The notes: generated by a model from the letters alone, not told the origin. Positions 1-9,211 are shown, counted from the first letter of the stretch. The stretch: 64,000 nt of DNA from Methylorubrum suomiense (GCF_022179765.1 NZ_BPRE01000006.1:124001-188000); one strand, 5' to 3'. Program-made: numbers and translations.

Positions 1-72
1 AGAGGGGGTCCTGACCGCTCGACCTGGCGATCGACCGCGACAAGACCGCCAGCGGCTGCGTCTGCAGCGGCT

Positions 73-516
73 TCAGGACAGGGCGACGAGCATGACGCCT
101 GCGATCATCAGGCCGCCGCCGACGAGACGCATCGGCCCGGCCGCATGGACCTCGAAGCCGACGAGACCGAAATGGTCGAGGGCGATCGAGGTGACGACGC
201 CCGCGGTCACGAGGATGGCCAGGAACGGCGCCGCCCCCACCCGCTGCGCCACGAAGAGCTGCGCGATCAGGAGACCGACGCCGACCAAGCCGCCGATCCA
301 GGCCCACCAGGGCGCCTGACTCGCCTGCTGCGCGCTCGGCACCGTGAGATGTCCCGAGATTAAGCCGATGGTGAACATGCCGAGGGTGCCGACGAACATC
401 GAGATGAGCCCCGCGGTGAAGGGCTCTCCGAGCGACTTGGCGAGTTGTGTGGTCTGCCCGGGCTGGATCGCGTTGGCGATGCCGGCGATGAGGACGGCGC
501 CGTAAAGGAGGATCAT
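73..516 (-). CDS. DMT-type small membrane permease (YdcZ/DUF606 family)
   Basis: A 147-residue protein that is almost entirely hydrophobic, with about five membrane segments beginning at the first residues (MILLYGAVLIAGIANAIQ). Early Gln-Pro-Gly-Gln, then Ala-Gly-Leu-Ile-Ser, match the YdcZ/DUF606 half-size transporter family, whose members are 140-150 residues. The ATG at 516 is chosen because it is preceded by GGAG-type sequence and starts directly in the first membrane helix; the same frame runs open upstream but that part is Arg/Pro-rich and not membrane-like. The gene is divergent from the glycosyltransferase. The substrate cannot be told from sequence. Confidence 0.75.
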   Translation of the reverse strand: MILLYGAVLIAGIANAIQPGQTTQLAKSLGEPFTAGLISMFVGTLGMFTIGLISGHLTVPSAQQASQAPWWAWIGGLVGVGLLIAQLFVAQRVGAAPFLAILVTAGVVTSIALDHFGLVGFEVHAAGPMRLVGGGLMIAGVMLVALS

Positions 517-766
517 GGTCGCGGCATCCGTGCGGGGCCGCCACCGCGGGCGGTGCGATGGAGCGGCGAGGGGAGGGCGAGCTTTTCGCCCGGAGGCGCG
601 GAAGCGGCGGGACCGGGGTAACCATGAAACCGGGGCGCGGCCTGGCCGTTTCCGCGGCAAAGTCCCTCAGCCCCGGTTCATCGAGCGTGGCTAGAACCGC
701 CGCACGACCATCGGCGATTCGCCGGAAAAGCCGGTCGCCCTCGGCCGATCCTCTCGGAGCCCCTGC

Positions 767-1906
767 GTGCCCTCCGTTCTCGACACCGTCATCGCCGTGC
801 CTGTCCGCAACGAGGCCGAACGGATCGTGGCCTGCCTGCGGGCGATCGATGCGCAGACCGGCCTCGCGCCGGGGCGTCTCGGGCTCGTGCTGTTCCTCAA
901 CAATTGCAGCGACGGCACGCCGGACATCGTCGCCGACCTTCTGCCTCGCCTCACGCTCCCGGTGCGGGTGATCGAGCGGACCTATGCGGGCGCCCATGCC
1001 GGCTGGGCCCGCCGGGCCGCGATGGACGCCGCCGCCGCTTGGCTCGACGAGGTGGGAGCGTCGGGCACGCTCCTGACCACCGACGCCGACAGCCGCGTGC
1101 CGCCGGACTGGGTCGCGGCCAATCTCGCCGCCCTGGATGCGGGCGCCGATGCGGTCGCCGGCCGGGTCGAACTGATCCCGGAAGAGGCGGCGCTGCTGCC
1201 GCCCTCGCTGCCCGCCCGCGGCCGGCTGGAGGATGCCTACGACGCGCTCATCACCGAGATGGAAGCGCGCATCGATCCCGATCCGTCCGATCCGTGGCCA
1301 TGCCACCGCACCACCATCGGCGCCTCCCTCGCCGTCCGCCGCTCGGCCTATGGGGCGGTCGGCGGCATGCCGGAGATTCCCCTGGGCGAGGACGGCGCCT
1401 TCGTCGCCGCGCTCTTGGAGCAGGGCTTTCGCGTCCGCCACGACCGGGCCGTGATGGTGTGGATCTCCGCCCGTCTCACCGGCCGGGCACCGGGGGGCGT
1501 GGCCGACACGATCCGCTCTCGCTGCGAGGAGCCGGATGCGCTCTGCGACGCGCGGATGGAGGCGGTGCCCCGCGCGCTGCACCGCTACGCCTGGCGCGCG
1601 CGCCTGCGCCGCCTGCACGGGCAGGGCCGGTTGGCCCACGATCTCGCCTGGGCGCGCCGCCTCGCCATCCCCGATGCGGAGGCCCACCGCATCGCCGCCC
1701 TGCCGCGGGTCGGCGAGATCGTCGCCGCGGTGGACCGCGCCAGCCCGCGCCTCGCCTATCGCCCGCTGATGCCGCGCCAGCTGCCCGGCCAGATCCGCCT
1801 CGCCCGTCTCGTCCTGCCGGTGCTGCGACTGGCGCTGCGGCTGCGCCGCGCGACCCCGGCCCTCCCGCCGGTCGCAACGGTGCCCTCGGCCACCGCCGAC
1901 GCCTGA
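767..1906 (+). CDS. Family 2 glycosyltransferase
   Basis: A 379-residue GT-A fold glycosyltransferase starting at GTG. The N-terminal nucleotide-binding strand ends in VPVRNE (residues 11-16), followed by NNCSDGT (45-51) and the metal-binding DxD-like TTDADSR (104-110). A later GEDGAF segment near residue 210 fits the acceptor/catalytic region of GT2 enzymes. There is no clear membrane segment; the C-terminal 60 residues are Arg/Leu/Pro-rich. The family transfers a sugar from a nucleotide donor; donor and acceptor are not identifiable. It is followed by a convergent lipB, separated by a dense set of palindromes. Confidence 0.8.
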   Translation: MPSVLDTVIAVPVRNEAERIVACLRAIDAQTGLAPGRLGLVLFLNNCSDGTPDIVADLLPRLTLPVRVIERTYAGAHAGWARRAAMDAAAAWLDEVGASGTLLTTDADSRVPPDWVAANLAALDAGADAVAGRVELIPEEAALLPPSLPARGRLEDAYDALITEMEARIDPDPSDPWPCHRTTIGASLAVRRSAYGAVGGMPEIPLGEDGAFVAALLEQGFRVRHDRAVMVWISARLTGRAPGGVADTIRSRCEEPDALCDARMEAVPRALHRYAWRARLRRLHGQGRLAHDLAWARRLAIPDAEAHRIAALPRVGEIVAAVDRASPRLAYRPLMPRQLPGQIRLARLVLPVLRLALRLRRATPALPPVATVPSATADA

Positions 1907-1917
1907 ATGCGAGGTTT

Positions 1918-2017
1918 CGAAAGGACACGTCCTTTCGCGGGTCCAGGGCGGAGCCCTGGCTTTGGAGGGAAACCGGGGCTTTGCCCCGATACCCCGGCAA
2001 AGGGATGATCCCTTTGC
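1918..2017. repeat. Array of four perfect palindromes between convergent genes
   Basis: Four inverted repeats follow one another in 100 bases: CGAAAGGAC/GTCCTTTCG (1918-1937), CCAGGGC/GCCCTGG (1943-1959), CGGGGC/GCCCCG (1974-1988) and GCAAAGGGAT/ATCCCTTTGC (1997-2017). The array exactly fills the gap between the 3' ends of the glycosyltransferase and lipB. It could act as a bidirectional terminator or mRNA 3'-end protector. A related element with the same AAAGG...CCTTT hairpin followed by a GGGGC-rich palindrome lies at 59139-59190, so this is probably a dispersed repeat. Confidence 0.75.
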
Positions 2018-2027
2018 GATCCCAGAT

Positions 2028-2759
2028 CTACGCTTCGTCCCGCGTCTCGCCGAAGATCGGCTCGAAGGCCGCGCGCAGGGCCATGTCGACCTCGGGCAGG
2101 CTCACGATGCGTCCGAGATCGGCGAGGCTGGTGACGCCGTGCTCGCGCACGCCGCAGGGCACGATGCCGGAAAAATGCGACAAGTCCGGCTCGACGTTGA
2201 GACTGAGCCCGTGCAGGCTCACCCAGCGCCGCACCCGGATGCCGATCGCCGCGATCTTGTCCTCGACATGCGGTCCCTTCTCAGGCCGGCGGACCCAGAC
2301 GCCGACGCGGTCCTCGCGCCGCTCCGCACGAACGTTGAACGCATCCAGCGACGCGATCAGCCACGCCTCCAGGCTCGCCACGTAGGCCCTGAGATCCGGC
2401 CGGCGGCGGTTGAGGTCGAGCATCACGTAGGCGATGCGCTGGCCCGGCCCGTGATAGGTGTATTGCCCGCCCCGCCCCGTCTGATGGACCGGGAAACGTT
2501 CCGGCTCGACGAGATCGGCCGCCTTCGCCGAGGTGCCTGCGGTGTAGAGCGGCGGATGCTCGAGCAGCCAGACCAGTTCGTCCGCCTCGCCCAGGGCGAT
2601 GGCCGCCGCCCGCGCCTCCATGGCGGCCACGGCCTCGTCGTAGGGCACAGGCGCATCCGAGACGCGCCACATCACGGGCGGAGCACCGGCCCGCGGCAGG
2701 AAGGCGGCGGGCGCCGTCGCGAGCCGGGGGGAGGGGGGAACGGGGGCGTCGTTTACCAA
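2028..2759 (-). CDS. lipB: Lipoyl(octanoyl) transferase LipB
   Basis: LipB moves octanoyl groups from octanoyl-ACP onto lipoyl domains of 2-oxoacid dehydrogenases and GcvH in the cytoplasm. The 243-residue product shows the family signature [13 protein letters not shown] (95-107), the active-site Lys168 in [11 protein letters not shown] and the catalytic Cys202 in GIVPCGV. The given start is TTG; an ATG at 2672 would remove a Pro/Ala-rich stretch of 29 residues and is a realistic alternative, since family members often begin shortly before the Tyr-Asp-Glu-Ala segment. The gene is divergent from the fliN-type gene and converges on the glycosyltransferase. Confidence 0.93.
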   Translation of the reverse strand: MVNDAPVPPSPRLATAPAAFLPRAGAPPVMWRVSDAPVPYDEAVAAMEARAAAIALGEADELVWLLEHPPLYTAGTSAKAADLVEPERFPVHQTGRGGQYTYHGPGQRIAYVMLDLNRRRPDLRAYVASLEAWLIASLDAFNVRAERREDRVGVWVRRPEKGPHVEDKIAAIGIRVRRWVSLHGLSLNVEPDLSHFSGIVPCGVREHGVTSLADLGRIVSLPEVDMALRAAFEPIFGETRDEA

Positions 2760-2815
2760 GGCTTCACCATCCCTCGTGAAGGATTCCCCGAGCGGTCGAG
2801 CTGGAGCATGCGCGC

Positions 2816-3121
2816 GTGGCGGTCCTGGACGAACTGAAGGTCGATCTCAAGGTCGTGCTGGGGCGCAGCCACATGCCGCTGCACATGCTGCTGCGCATGG
2901 GCCGCGGCGCCGTGATCGAACTCGACGCCACCGACAGCGATATGGTCGAGATCCTCGCCAACGACCACCCGATCGCCCGCGGGCAGATCGTGGTGACGGG
3001 CAACCGCATCTCGGTGGAGGTGACGGAATTGATCCGCAAGGCGGAGGTCGTGCGCACGCCCGGCGTGACCATCGGCGAGGGGGCGGTGCCGGTGCTGGAG
3101 CAGGCCGACCCCGTGGCCTGA
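2816..3121 (+). CDS. fliN: FliN/SpoA-domain protein (flagellar motor switch type)
   Basis: A 101-residue protein starting at GTG and made almost entirely of one SpoA (surface presentation of antigens) domain. The pattern [20 protein letters not shown], then GAVIELD, then [20 protein letters not shown] (residues about 9-85) is that of FliN, the C-ring component which with FliM and FliG sets rotation direction and torque. The length is that of a short FliN without the N-terminal extension. No other flagellar gene is near it, so it is either an isolated fliN or a paralogue. Confidence 0.8.
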   Translation: MAVLDELKVDLKVVLGRSHMPLHMLLRMGRGAVIELDATDSDMVEILANDHPIARGQIVVTGNRISVEVTELIRKAEVVRTPGVTIGEGAVPVLEQADPVA

Positions 3122-3243
3122 TCGGCCGAACGGGCGGCTCGCGGACAAAGAAGCGATCCGGCGCTTGTGCCGGCCCCAAGCTTCTGTTATCCGCTGCGCC
3201 GCCCACACGAAATGCCGGCCCGCCAGACGGACCGGCGGCAAGG

Positions 3244-3328
3244 GCGGCCATGGCGGAATTGGTAGACGCGCTAGCTTGAGGTGCTAGTCCCGCGAGGGGT
3301 GGAGGTTCGAGTCCTCTTGGCCGCACCA
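3244..3328 (+). tRNA. tRNA-Leu (anticodon GAG)
   Basis: An 85-nt class II tRNA: acceptor arms GCGGCCA/TGGCCGC (3244-3250 and 3318-3324), discriminator A and an encoded CCA end (3326-3328). The anticodon arm CTAGC-TTGAGGT-GCTAG gives anticodon GAG, the variable region is extended as in leucine tRNAs, and the T loop is GTTCGAG. The D arm contains GGTAGACGC as in other tRNA-Leu. Confidence 0.96.
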
Positions 3329-3798
3329 CTCTCTTTCTCATCGAGACGGAGAGATGTGCTTTGAAAATCGCCGAATGACCGATTGTTGCTGGGTGATCTT
3401 CGAGCGATTGCTTCGATCACCTGATCGCCGACAGCCTGTCTCTCGGGTTGCGTGGTGCGCCTGAAGCCATCACCGCTGCGGCATCCTACTGATCCTAAGC
3501 CGTCCAGGTCTCGCACCGATGCGGACCGGGCAGTGCCATCGGCATCTCATGAACCGTGGATGCGCTGGAATCGGGCGGCGATGGGGTACCCGGCACATTT
3601 CGACGCTCACGCCTCAAGCGTGCTTGAGCCGTTCAACAGCCCTTCGCAACTCTTCGACGGCCAGCCCTGCGGCTCGGTTGCGCCTCCATGCCGGGCCCGG
3701 CGGATGCCCCCCCGCTCGACGGGAGGGGTCCGGGCCGAGCGCTCGGACGAACGCGGACGAGCCGCCCATGGCTCTCGCGACGACGGGGCCGGAGCGTT
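3329..3798. other. Intergenic region after tRNA-Leu
   Basis: About 470 bases between the tRNA and the 3' end of the terC-type gene, less GC-rich than its surroundings. It contains a perfect palindrome CTCAAGC-GT-GCTTGAG at 3613-3628. Open frames here are short and Arg/Pro/Ser-rich on both strands; none shows a recognisable protein. I see no mobile element, although the 3' side of a tRNA gene is a usual integration site. Confidence 0.5.
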
Positions 3799-4476
3799 TC
3801 AGGCCCGGACAGTGCGGGCGTGACGCAGCCGGATCAGCAGGCCGAGGGCCACGGTGATGGCGAGGCCGGCGGCGGCGAAGGCATAGTGCAGGGCGTGCTC
3901 GTCCATCGGCACATAGGCCTTCACGTAGCTGTCCGAGGCGATGATGCTGCCCGCGACCCAGCCGAGCAGGGCGGCGCCGGCCCAGATGAGGATGGGGAAG
4001 CGCGCGAGGAGGCCCGAGATCAGCGCGCTGCCGGCGATGACGATCGGGATCGACAGCAGCACGCCGAAGGCCATGAGGTAGATGTTGCCGTGGGACAAAG
4101 CGGCGATGGCCAGCACGTTGTCGAGGCTCATGCCGGCATCGGCGATGGCGATGGTGGTGACGGCGCCGAGCAGCGTCGTGCTGGCCTTCGCCTCCTCGTC
4201 CTCCGCGCCGTGATCGATCACGAGCTTGGCCGCGACCCAGAGCAGGAACAGGCCGCCGATCAGGCTCAGGCCCGGCACCGCCATCAGCCACGCCACGCAG
4301 AACGCGAAGATGATGCGCAGGCCCACCGCCGCGGAGGCGCCGAGGATGATGCCCATCCGTCGCTGCGCCGGGGGCAGCCGCGAGCACACCATCGCGATCA
4401 CGACGGCGTTGTCCCCCGAGAGCAGGAGATCGATCCAGATGATGCCCGCGAGGGCGGCCCAGAAATTGGCGTCCAT
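3799..4476 (-). CDS. TerC-family integral membrane protein (YjbE-like)
   Basis: A 225-residue polytopic protein with about seven membrane segments. The two TerC signature acidic motifs are visible: LLLSGDNAVVIA near the N-terminus and GMSLDNVLAIA in the middle, separated by an acidic loop (HGAEDEEAKA). Members of the family are linked to metal ion (mainly manganese) export or tellurium resistance; the substrate here is inferred. The ATG at 4476 has a GAGGGG Shine-Dalgarno sequence about 6 nt upstream. A longer frame starts at 4551, but its first 25 codons would run through a strong hairpin (4501-4518), so the shorter form is preferred. Confidence 0.85.
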   Translation of the reverse strand: MDANFWAALAGIIWIDLLLSGDNAVVIAMVCSRLPPAQRRMGIILGASAAVGLRIIFAFCVAWLMAVPGLSLIGGLFLLWVAAKLVIDHGAEDEEAKASTTLLGAVTTIAIADAGMSLDNVLAIAALSHGNIYLMAFGVLLSIPIVIAGSALISGLLARFPILIWAGAALLGWVAGSIIASDSYVKAYVPMDEHALHYAFAAAGLAITVALGLLIRLRHARTVRA

Positions 4477-4492
4477 TTCGGTCCCCTCGGGC

Positions 4493-4518
4493 AAGAAAAC
4501 GGCGGCCCGAAGGCCGCC
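4493..4518 (-). terminator. Rho-independent terminator-like hairpin between coaA and terC-type gene
   Basis: Read on the minus strand this is GGCGGCC-TTCG-GGCCGCC followed by GTTTTCTTG: a 7-bp all-GC stem with a UUCG loop and a U-rich tail. It lies about 85-110 nt after the coaA stop codon, which fits termination of hisE-coaA. It also lies about 17-40 nt before the start codon of the next gene, and a TATAAT hexamer (minus strand, 4550-4555) sits on its far side, so it could work as an attenuator of the downstream gene. Confidence 0.65.
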
Positions 4519-4602
4519 CGCGCCGAACCCGGCCTCGGCGCCGTCATTCATTATACCAAGCGCCGATGCAACCGGCCCCGACCGGAGTCGTGGGCTCCGC
4601 CG

Positions 4603-5616
4603 TTACAGCCGCCGCAGGGCGACACTCTCGATGCGATGGCTCGCGCCCTTGGCCAGGATCAGGCTCGCACGCTGGCGCGTCGGCAGGATATTGTCGCGCA
4701 GGTTGGGCAGGTTGATCGACGTCCAGAGCCGGTCGGCGATCTCGAGCGCCTCCGCCTCGGTCACCTCGGCATATTTGCGGAAATAGGAGAGGGGATCGCG
4801 GAACGCGGTCTGGCGCAGGCGCAGGAAGCGGTTGACGTACCAGCGGTGCAGGTCGTCCTCGTGCCCGTCGAGATAGATCGAGAAGTCGAAGAAGTCCGAG
4901 ACGAAGGGGATCGCCGTGCCGTCCCGCGGCAGGCGGGCGGGCTGCAGCACGTTCAGCCCCTCGACGATGAGGATGTCGGGCGATTCGATCACCTGCTCCT
5001 CGCCGGGCACCACGTCGTAGACGAGGTGGGAATAGACCGGGGCGGCGACCCGCCGATGCCCGGCCTTGATGTCCGCCAGGAAGCGCAGCAGCGCCGTGCT
5101 GTCGTAGCTCTCCGGGAAACCCTTGCGCTCCATCGCCCCCATGCGCTGAAGCTCGGCATTGGGGTGCAGGAACCCGTCGGTGGTGATGAGATCGACCTTC
5201 GGCGTGTTGGGCCAGCGGGCCAGCAGGGCCTTCAGCACCCGGGCCGTGGTTGATTTGCCGACGGCGACGGAGCCGGCGAGCCCGATGATGTAGGGGACCT
5301 TGGCCTCGCGCTCCGCCAGTAGGAAGCGCTGGGTCGCCTTGAACAGGCCCTGGGTGGCGGCGACGTAGAGCGAGAGCAGGCGCGAGAGCGGCAGGTAGAT
5401 CGCCACGACCTCCTCGATGGAGATCGGATCGTTGAGCGATTGCAGCCGGCCGATATCCTCGGCGGTGAGCGTCAGCGGCGTGTCGGCACGCAGTTGGGCC
5501 CACTCGTCGCGGGAGAAGATCCGGTAGGGGGAGAGGCGCCCCGGTCCCTCGCCGGTCACCGGGTTCTGCCGCTCCTCGGGCTCGATCCCGGACGACGGGA
5601 TCGGGGCCCCGATCAC
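4603..5616 (-). CDS. coaA: Pantothenate kinase, type I
   Basis: CoaA phosphorylates pantothenate, the first and usually rate-limiting step of coenzyme A synthesis. The 337-residue protein has the P-loop GSVAVGKST (115-123), the DGFLHPN segment (147-153) and the typical C-terminal [14 protein letters not shown] region of the bacterial type I (PRK-like) enzyme. The start is GTG at 5616, overlapping the hisE stop by four bases (GTGA), which indicates translational coupling. The first 40 residues are variable and Pro/Glu-rich. Confidence 0.95.
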   Translation of the reverse strand: MIGAPIPSSGIEPEERQNPVTGEGPGRLSPYRIFSRDEWAQLRADTPLTLTAEDIGRLQSLNDPISIEEVVAIYLPLSRLLSLYVAATQGLFKATQRFLLAEREAKVPYIIGLAGSVAVGKSTTARVLKALLARWPNTPKVDLITTDGFLHPNAELQRMGAMERKGFPESYDSTALLRFLADIKAGHRRVAAPVYSHLVYDVVPGEEQVIESPDILIVEGLNVLQPARLPRDGTAIPFVSDFFDFSIYLDGHEDDLHRWYVNRFLRLRQTAFRDPLSYFRKYAEVTEAEALEIADRLWTSINLPNLRDNILPTRQRASLILAKGASHRIESVALRRL

Positions 5617-5936
5617 GTGTGCCTCCGCGCCGCCTTCTCGGCCAGACCGCTCTGTGCCGTGCGGCGCTGCAACTCGGCCATCACGTCGGAGAGCGGAACG
5701 CCCCCCGCCTTCAGGGTCACGAGCAGGTGATAAAGGACGTCCGCGGCCTCCGAGACGAGGGCCTTGTGGTCGCCCTGCACGGCGGCGATCGCCGCCTCCA
5801 CCGCCTCCTCCCCGAGCTTCTTGGCCGCCTTGGCCGGCCCCTCGGCGAGAAGCTTTGCCGTGTAGGAGCTGTCGGGGGGCTGGCCGGCTCGGCTGTCCAC
5901 CAGGGCGGCAAGGTCGTCGAGGGTGAACTGTGTCAT
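5613..5936 (-). CDS. hisE: Phosphoribosyl-ATP pyrophosphohydrolase
   Basis: HisE hydrolyses phosphoribosyl-ATP to phosphoribosyl-AMP, the second step of histidine synthesis. The 107-residue protein has the all-alpha MazG-like fold signature: [13 protein letters not shown] followed by [16 protein letters not shown], which carry the acidic metal-binding residues. It starts at ATG 5936 ([12 protein letters not shown]). It is coupled to coaA by a 4-bp overlap. The rest of the histidine genes in this window (hisB, H, A, F) lie on the opposite strand beyond a phosphoesterase gene. Confidence 0.95.
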   Translation of the reverse strand: MTQFTLDDLAALVDSRAGQPPDSSYTAKLLAEGPAKAAKKLGEEAVEAAIAAVQGDHKALVSEAADVLYHLLVTLKAGGVPLSDVMAELQRRTAQSGLAEKAARRHT

Positions 5937-6245
5937 AGAGTCCGGCGCTTGGGCCCGTCCGCTGCGGCATCGAAGGGTCGGATGCCGGCTCAGCGGACCC
6001 TGCTCAGGGGCGGCGCCCCGGTCAAGGGCCGCGCGGCGGCGATGCTGACGGATCGCCGCGACTGATGTGGAAGTTCGCAAGGCCGGAGGACCTTTGGCCG
6101 CCATTCTCCCGCCCCGAGCGCCGGATGTCGGACCTCCGGCAGGCCGAGATCGGGTCGTCGGTCCGCTCGGACCAAAGCCGCCATGACAATTCCGGTTGAT
6201 CTGTTCGGGACGCGGATTTGGGCCTCGATCGAGCGGAGAGCCGGA
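5937..6245. other. Intergenic region upstream of hisE
   Basis: 309 bases between the stop codon of the phosphoesterase gene and the hisE start, both on the minus strand. A modest inverted repeat GCCGGA/TCCGGC lies at 6120-6140, which could mark the end of the phosphoesterase transcript. No convincing coding sequence is seen; any hisE promoter should be here. Confidence 0.45.
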
Positions 6246-7151
6246 TCAGACCGCCCGCAGTGGAAGCGAGCGGCTCGGCTCCCGGCCGTAGCCGCGGATG
6301 TCGATCCGATCGGTCAGGATTTCGACGACGGCGAAGGCCGATGTGTCGGGCGTGTCCACCATCCCCCTAAAATTGACGAAATGGATGCCGTGGGCCTGCC
6401 CGTAATTACCCGCGTGGTTGTGCCCGTTAAAATAGGCGACGACGTTGGGAAAGCGGGCGAGCAGCGCGACGACCTCGCCCGAATCCCACTGGTTGTGCGG
6501 ATTCTCCGGCAGGACCGGATAATGGTTCAGGACGACGACCCGCTCGCCCGCCGCCTGCGCCGCGGTCAGCGTCCGCTCCAGCCAAGCGACCTGCGCCGGC
6601 CCGAAGGATCCGTTCCACGGCTTGGCGTTCGGCAGGTCCGCGGCCTTCGCCCGCGCGAGGCGATCCTGGGCGAGCTGCCACCGCGGGTCCCCCTGGGGCG
6701 GGGCGAAGAGCGACACGTCGTTGCCGTCGAGGACGACGAAGCGCAGCCCCAGTACGGCGAAGTCGTAATACGGCCCCGTCATGCCGAGCCGGCCGACGAC
6801 CCGATCGAGATCCTGCGCGCCGACCTCGAAATCGTGGTTCCCGAGCACGAAGCGGGTCTCGTGCCGCAAGGTCCGATAGATCGGCAGGATGCGATCGAAG
6901 CTCGCGAAGTCGCGGTCGATCACGTCGCCGAGGGTCACGACGAAGCGGAGATCCTGCGCGTTCAGCACCTCCACCGCGGCGGCGAGCTTGCCCAGGCTCT
7001 CGGCGTAGTAGCGGCCCATCGCGGTGTTCGGCGGCGCGTCGGCATATTGCGGATCGGCGATCACGCCGAAGCGCAGCGGGCGCGGCTCGGCCCGCCCGGG
7101 CGCGGTGAAAAGCGCGGCGCTGCCGGCGAGGACGGATCGGCGGGACAGCAT
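6246..7151 (-). CDS. Calcineurin-like metallophosphoesterase (ADP-ribose/CDP-alcohol diphosphatase-like)
   Basis: A 301-residue protein with a twin-arginine-like N-terminus ([15 protein letters not shown]) suggesting export. The binuclear metal site motifs of calcineurin-type phosphoesterases are complete: [10 protein letters not shown] (29-38), GDVID (75-79), GNHDF (104-108), a VVLNHYPV segment and GHNHAG. The ADxQYAD form of the first motif and the following spacing resemble manganese-dependent ADP-ribose/CDP-alcohol diphosphatases more than generic phosphatases; that assignment is by recall of the family and needs a profile search. It is divergent from hisB. Confidence 0.8.
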   Translation of the reverse strand: MLSRRSVLAGSAALFTAPGRAEPRPLRFGVIADPQYADAPPNTAMGRYYAESLGKLAAAVEVLNAQDLRFVVTLGDVIDRDFASFDRILPIYRTLRHETRFVLGNHDFEVGAQDLDRVVGRLGMTGPYYDFAVLGLRFVVLDGNDVSLFAPPQGDPRWQLAQDRLARAKAADLPNAKPWNGSFGPAQVAWLERTLTAAQAAGERVVVLNHYPVLPENPHNQWDSGEVVALLARFPNVVAYFNGHNHAGNYGQAHGIHFVNFRGMVDTPDTSAFAVVEILTDRIDIRGYGREPSRSLPLRAV

Positions 7152-7341
7152 GGCGGCCTCTTGCGGCAACGATGATTGCGGAACGCTCGCGCCGCCGCAT
7201 GACCGGGTGATGACGCGGGCGGGCGTTTCCGATGGCGGGGCATGCGACGACGCCCTTTCCCCGAGGGGCGGAACCACACTACAAGGCGGGCCGGACGGAT
7301 CGATCCGTCGACCGACATCCAGGGCAGTTCTCGAACAGACG

Positions 7342-7929
7342 ATGCGCAACGCCAGCATCAGCCGCCGCACGGCGGAGACCGACGTCTCCGTCACACTCGA
7401 CCTCGACGGGACCGGCAAGGCCGCGATCGCGACCGGTGTCGGCTTCCTCGACCACATGCTGGAGCTGTTCGCGCGCCACGCCCTGTTCGACGCCGAGATC
7501 AAGGTGACGGGCGACCTCCACGTCGATCAGCACCACACCACCGAGGATGCCGGCATCGCGCTCGGTCAGGCCTTCGCGCGGGCGCTCGGCGACAAGCGCG
7601 GGATCAACCGCTACGCCGATCTCCACCTGCCGATGGACGAGACCCTGAGCCGGGTCGCCGTCGACATTTCCGGGCGTCCGTTCCTGGTCTTCCGGACCAC
7701 GTTCCGCGTGGAGAAGATCGGGCAGTTCGACACCGAACTGGTGCGCGAGTTCTTCCAGGCCTTCGCGATGAACGCCGGCATCACCTTGCATGTCGAGACG
7801 CTCTACGGCGAGAACGCCCACCACATCGCCGAGAGCCTGTTCAAGGGTCTGGCCCGCGCCTTGCGGAAGGCGGTGGCGGTCGATCCACGCGAGGACGGGC
7901 GCGTTCCCTCCACCAAGGGCTCGCTCTGA
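7342..7929 (+). CDS. hisB: Imidazoleglycerol-phosphate dehydratase
   Basis: HisB dehydrates imidazoleglycerol phosphate to imidazoleacetol phosphate. The 195-residue monofunctional enzyme shows the metal-binding His/Glu clusters [27 protein letters not shown] and the C-terminal [14 protein letters not shown]. The start at ATG 7342 ([10 protein letters not shown]) gives the usual length. It opens a run of histidine genes on the plus strand, with a DUF2628-like gene between hisB and hisH. Confidence 0.96.
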   Translation: MRNASISRRTAETDVSVTLDLDGTGKAAIATGVGFLDHMLELFARHALFDAEIKVTGDLHVDQHHTTEDAGIALGQAFARALGDKRGINRYADLHLPMDETLSRVAVDISGRPFLVFRTTFRVEKIGQFDTELVREFFQAFAMNAGITLHVETLYGENAHHIAESLFKGLARALRKAVAVDPREDGRVPSTKGSL

Positions 7930-8039
7930 GCCGCCACGCCGATGCAAGCGGCTCGGTGGCTTTCTGTTTTCGTCGCGATGCGCTTTTCTTCGACGAACCG
8001 GCCTCCACCTCGTCGGCAAGCGCTCTGAAGGGTCGGACC

Positions 8040-8540
8040 ATGCGGATGCGAACCTACACGCTGCACGTGCCCGAGGGCGCCGTCCGCGGCGACGTGCACG
8101 CTCTCGATCGGGCGCAGCTCGTGCGCGACGGATTCTCGAGCCGCGCCTTCGCCTTCACGGTGCTGTGGTTCGCCTGGCACCGTCTCTGGCTCGCCGCCTT
8201 CCTCGTGCTCGCCGGCCTCGTCGGCCTGCGCTTGGCCGGCGAGGCGCTCGGTCTGCCGCCGGCGGCGGGTCTGATCGTGACCCTGCTGGCCGGCCTCCTG
8301 ATCGGGCTGGAGGCCTCGTCCCTGCGCCGCTGGACCTATGGCCGCCGCGGCCTGCCCGCCCGCGACGCCGTGCTCGCGGCCTCGCAGGAGGAGGCGGAGA
8401 TGAAGCTCGCGGCCCGCTGGCTCGACCGTGACTCGGCCCAGCGCCCGGCCTCTCCGGCCGCCTCCGGCGCGCGCACCGCCCCGCGCCGCGACGAGGAGAC
8501 GGCGCTCGGCTTCTTTCCGGCACACGAGGGCGCGCGGTGA
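8040..8540 (+). CDS. DUF2628-like membrane protein within the his cluster
   Basis: A 166-residue protein beginning [14 protein letters not shown], followed by a soluble segment and two or three membrane helices (about residues 38-90: [20 protein letters not shown] and the following [15 protein letters not shown]). The C-terminal third is charged and disordered. This arrangement is that of DUF2628 proteins commonly found between hisB and hisH in Rhizobiales. Its stop overlaps the hisH start by four bases (GTGA), so the two are translationally coupled. No biochemical role is known to me. Confidence 0.75.
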   Translation: MRMRTYTLHVPEGAVRGDVHALDRAQLVRDGFSSRAFAFTVLWFAWHRLWLAAFLVLAGLVGLRLAGEALGLPPAAGLIVTLLAGLLIGLEASSLRRWTYGRRGLPARDAVLAASQEEAEMKLAARWLDRDSAQRPASPAASGARTAPRRDEETALGFFPAHEGAR

Positions 8541-9211
8541 GCGGACCAGGGAACGGGCAAACCGTCGCGATCATCGATTACGGCTCGGGCAACCTCCACT
8601 CGGCGGTGAAGGCCTTCGAACGGGCCGCCCGCGAGGCGGGGCAGGACGACACCCGCATCCTCCTCACCGATGTGCCCGAGGCCGTGGCCTCGGCCGACCG
8701 GATCGTGCTGCCGGGCGTCGGTGCCTATGCCGATTGCCGCCGCGGCCTGGACGCGGTGCCCGGCATGGTCGAGGCGCTGACCCAGGCCGTGCGTCGCGAC
8801 GGCCGGCCCTTCCTCGGCATCTGCGTCGGCATGCAGCTCATGGCGAGCCGCGGCCTCGAATACGAGGAGACGGCGGGGCTCGGCTGGATTCCCGGCGATG
8901 TCGGTCCGATCGTGCCGGCCGACCCGGCGCTCAAGATCCCGCATATGGGCTGGAACACGCTGGTGGCCGACCGCGCCCACGCCTTGCTCGACGGGATCGC
9001 GACCGGCGGCGAGGGCCTGCACGCCTATTTCGTCCACAGTTTCGCCCTGACGCCCGCCGAGCCGGCGGACGTGGTGGCGCATGCCGAGTATGGCGGGCGC
9101 GTCACCGCGATGGTGGCGCGGGACAACATGGCCGGCACGCAGTTCCACCCCGAGAAGAGCCAGCGGCTCGGTCTCGCGCTCATCGCCAATTTCCTGCGCT
9201 GGCGCCCCTGA
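8537..9211 (+). CDS. hisH: Imidazole glycerol phosphate synthase, glutamine amidotransferase subunit
   Basis: HisH releases ammonia from glutamine and channels it to HisF. The 224-residue class I amidotransferase has the nucleophile Cys96 in GICVGMQLM, and the C-terminal His/Glu pair in QFHPEKSQ; the N-terminus [12 protein letters not shown] is typical. It starts at GTG 8537, overlapping the preceding gene. hisA follows after 37 bases. Confidence 0.96.
   Translation: MSGPGNGQTVAIIDYGSGNLHSAVKAFERAAREAGQDDTRILLTDVPEAVASADRIVLPGVGAYADCRRGLDAVPGMVEALTQAVRRDGRPFLGICVGMQLMASRGLEYEETAGLGWIPGDVGPIVPADPALKIPHMGWNTLVADRAHALLDGIATGGEGLHAYFVHSFALTPAEPADVVAHAEYGGRVTAMVARDNMAGTQFHPEKSQRLGLALIANFLRWRP

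Noticed and set aside
3271..3516. Small minus-strand frame across the tRNA-Leu
   Set aside because: Its C-terminal part is the reverse complement of the tRNA; the tRNA fold is complete.
3329..3798. Integrated element downstream of tRNA-Leu
   Set aside because: No duplicated tRNA 3' end, integrase or phage-like gene is seen in the following sequence.
4477..4602. Manganese riboswitch (yybP-ykoY) upstream of the TerC-type gene
   Set aside because: The conserved riboswitch sequences are not visible and there is too little room between the TATAAT hexamer and the hairpin; only a terminator-like stem is supported.
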